Positions 62,732-64,000 of a stretch of DNA of 64,000 nucleotides are shown here, one piece after another; positions within the stretch are counted from its first letter, which is position 1, and every line of letters begins with the position of its first letter. The notes under the pieces were generated by a model. It was not told the origin of the DNA. It saw only the letters and a program-made list of their open reading frames with translations, and ran no database searches. The stretch comes from Sphaerisporangium fuscum (GTDB taxonomy: Bacteria; Actinomycetota; Actinomycetes; Streptosporangiales; Streptosporangiaceae). The position numbers and the translations under genes are program-made. The DNA lies in NCBI RefSeq assembly GCF_018531465.1, contig NZ_JAHDTF010000017.1, forward strand, positions 1-64,000, written 5' to 3'.

Positions 62732-63235
62732 GTGAAGATCCGTATTGGTGATGTCCGGGATGTGCCGGCCGTACTGAAGATGTTCGACAGTGCCGTGGCG
62801 TGGCTGGTCGGGCAGGGGCGTACAGGGCAGTGGGGGAGCGTGCCCTTCTCGCAGCTCCCCGAGCGGATCGAGCTGGTCACCGACCAGGCCTCGTCCGGTG
62901 GGATGCGAATCGCCGAGGTAGACGGCCGTCCTGCCGGGTGCCTGGTGGTCGGATCGGCCATGCCGTACGTGCCCCCGGCCGCCGAGCCCGAGTTGTACGT
63001 CCGGGTGCTCGTGATCGACCAGGCCTTCGCCGGGAGGGGAGTGGGCTCCGCGCTCCTGCGCCGGGCCAGGGAGGAAGCGGTCGAACAGGGCCTGCCGCTG
63101 CTGCGGGTCGACTGCTACGCCGGCGACGACGGCCGCCTGGTCAAGTACTACGAATCCCAGGGCTTCACCCGAACGGACCCCTTCAAGGTCGGCGACTGGC
63201 CGGGGCAGCTACTGGAAATGCGCCTCACACCGTAA
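62732..63235 (+). CDS. GNAT-family N-acetyltransferase
   Basis: A 167-aa GNAT protein. The acetyl-CoA loop is VLVIDQAFAGRGVGSALLRRA near residues 90-115 (in parts: VIDQAFAGRGVG), then DCYAGDDGRLVKYYESQGFTRTD for the C-terminal motif. The substrate is unknown; small-molecule amines or the N-termini of proteins are possible. GTG 62732 follows AGGATCC; an in-frame ATG at 62708 is an alternative. Flanked on both sides by hairpins. Confidence 0.85.
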   Translation: MKIRIGDVRDVPAVLKMFDSAVAWLVGQGRTGQWGSVPFSQLPERIELVTDQASSGGMRIAEVDGRPAGCLVVGSAMPYVPPAAEPELYVRVLVIDQAFAGRGVGSALLRRAREEAVEQGLPLLRVDCYAGDDGRLVKYYESQGFTRTDPFKVGDWPGQLLEMRLTP

Positions 63236-63267
63236 GGTCCCTCGCTCCGCTCGGGGCTGTGTTTCCC

Positions 63268-63316
63268 AGGGGGCTCACGCCCCCTTCGACCCCCAGGCGA
63301 GGGGCAATCCCCTCGC
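63268..63316. terminator. Tandem hairpins after the GNAT gene
   Basis: Hairpin one is GGGGGC-TCAC-GCCCCC (63269-63284) closed by an A-T pair. Hairpin two is GCGAGGGG-CAAT-CCCCTCGC (63297-63316), perfect 8 bp. Both lie between convergent genes. The segment TTTCCCAGGGGGCTCACGCC resembles the sequence at 62606-62623 on the other side of the GNAT gene. Confidence 0.7.
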
Positions 63317-63374
63317 GCTCCCCGATCTGGCCCTGTTCGATCCCCTACAAGGAACTGGTTCCTCGCTGGGCCGG

Positions 63375-63614
63375 TCAACGGCCGGAGTCGGCTCGAAAGC
63401 TGCCCTGCTTCAGTTCTTGGACGAAGGCACGCCATTGGTCCTTGGTCAGGATCAATTGGGGGCCGTGGGGGTCCTTGGAGTCACGGACAGCGACCGCTGT
63501 GCTCAAGAAGGCGGCCTCGACACACGCGCCATTTTGCTGACTGCGCGTGCTCTTACGCCAGACGGCGGCAGGTAAGCCTTGCTCAGGCAATCCGAGCCTC
63601 CTCGTGCTTGTCAT
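63375..63614 (-). CDS. DUF397 protein
   Basis: A 79-aa DUF397 protein: VWRKSTRSQQNGACVEAAFL followed by VAVRDSKDPHGPQL and FVQELKQG. These pair with DUF5753 helix-turn-helix regulators in actinomycetes and may antagonise them, as in WhiJ/BldB-type circuits. ATG 63614 overlaps the stop of the upstream gene by 4 bp. Confidence 0.92.
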   Translation of the reverse strand: MTSTRRLGLPEQGLPAAVWRKSTRSQQNGACVEAAFLSTAVAVRDSKDPHGPQLILTKDQWRAFVQELKQGSFRADSGR

Positions 63615-64000
63615 TCGAGCTCATGCATCACCGCATTGAGCATATCCCGCGTTTCCCGGACACTAAGGGCCTCGGCTCGCAGGTGGTCAAATGCCGTTGC
63701 ATAATGGCCGACCTCGTCCGACTCCTCTACATAGAGGTTTCCAGCGATCGTCTCCATGTAGACGATGTCCAGGTCGCTCGGCTCGGGGAAATTCAGCAAG
63801 GTGAAGGGGCCGATCATGCCAGGATGACCGCCCACCTTGAAGGGGATCACCTGGATGGTCGTCTTCGCCTGCTCGGATGCCTCAAGTAAGCAGCTCAGCT
63901 GGGCGCGCAGGACATCAGGTCCGCCGACAGGTCGTCGTAGCACCGCTTCGTCGAGGATCACCCACAGCTGCGGCCGATCCGACTTTCCAAGGATCTTCTG
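63611..64000 (-). CDS. DUF5753 regulator, N-terminal part beyond the window
   Basis: The last 129 residues of an XRE-type regulator are visible, open from the window edge (QKILGKSDRPQLWVILDEAV). They contain the DUF5753 pattern: VLRRPVGGPDVLRAQLSCLL, TTIQVIPFKVGGHPGMIGPF and DLDIVYMETIAGNLYVEESD. The helix-turn-helix domain is outside the window. Overlaps the DUF397 gene (ATGA), its usual partner, suggesting a two-protein developmental switch. Confidence 0.85.
   Translation of the reverse strand, partial: QKILGKSDRPQLWVILDEAVLRRPVGGPDVLRAQLSCLLEASEQAKTTIQVIPFKVGGHPGMIGPFTLLNFPEPSDLDIVYMETIAGNLYVEESDEVGHYATAFDHLRAEALSVRETRDMLNAVMHELE

Overview
The window is 64 kb of very GC-rich DNA from an actinobacterium. 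GTG/TTG starts, ATGA/GTGA operon overlaps, promoters that place the transcript start on the start codon, DUF397 and DUF5753 proteins, DUF1707, DUF4245 and DUF664 families, a SigE-family sigma factor and Tcp-type conjugation proteins all fit a filamentous actinomycete. Streptosporangiaceae or a near relative is my inference from the gene mix. No rRNA, complete tRNA, CRISPR array, insertion sequence, integrase or transposase was recognised.

Left part (1-23 kb), mostly chromosomal housekeeping: a truncated Ser/Thr kinase; class I fumarase; a tightly overlapping myo-inositol catabolic operon (iolG-E-C-aldolase-B-D, 3.5-10 kb) with its own promoter and no iolA or regulator; an MFS exporter; DUF664 and DUF1707 proteins; glpX; a TetR regulator; DUF4245; xseB-xseA; ispH; rmuC; ychF; a DIP1984-family gene. 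A 0.9-kb stretch (22.8-23.7 kb) follows without a convincing gene.

Middle (23.7-40.1 kb), the most unusual region: seven genes make a Tcp/type IV secretion-like machine: a TcpC/VirB8-like protein, a small two-helix membrane protein, a TcpE domain fused through a long repetitive linker to a ParA/MinD-like domain without the P-loop lysine, a VirB4-like ATPase, a VirB6/TrbL-like channel with a Ser/Gly repeat tail, a second VirB8-like protein, and an SLT plus NlpC/P60 wall hydrolase. Relaxase, coupling protein, integrase and partition genes are absent. Next to it, after a Nudix gene, lie two long repeat-rich surface proteins, each behind a promoter with a perfect dyad. Between the TcpE-ParA and VirB4 genes is a chain of tiny overlapping ORFs built on duplicated DNA.

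Right-middle (40-50.8 kb): an envelope-stress style operon (lipoprotein with duplicated CMREHG motif, HlyD-like adaptor, ABC ATPase, a 57-aa ORF made of three exact 39-bp repeats, MacB-like permease) divergent from a two-component system; an ECF sigma factor with a probable membrane anti-sigma partner; a MarR/SDR pair sharing a double operator; and gene remnants (C39 peptidase fragment, frameshifted cupin, AraC N-terminus) around an alpha/beta hydrolase.

Right part (50.8-64 kb): two complete and different succinate dehydrogenase/fumarate reductase operons. The first (50.9-54.4 kb) lies behind two CRP-type boxes. The second (59.1-62.5 kb) is divergent from a LysR regulator, has a textbook LysR box and a leaderless promoter. 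Between them is a histidine kinase / receiver / receiver-PP2C phosphatase module. The window ends with a GNAT enzyme flanked by strong hairpins, and a DUF397 gene overlapping a truncated DUF5753 regulator.
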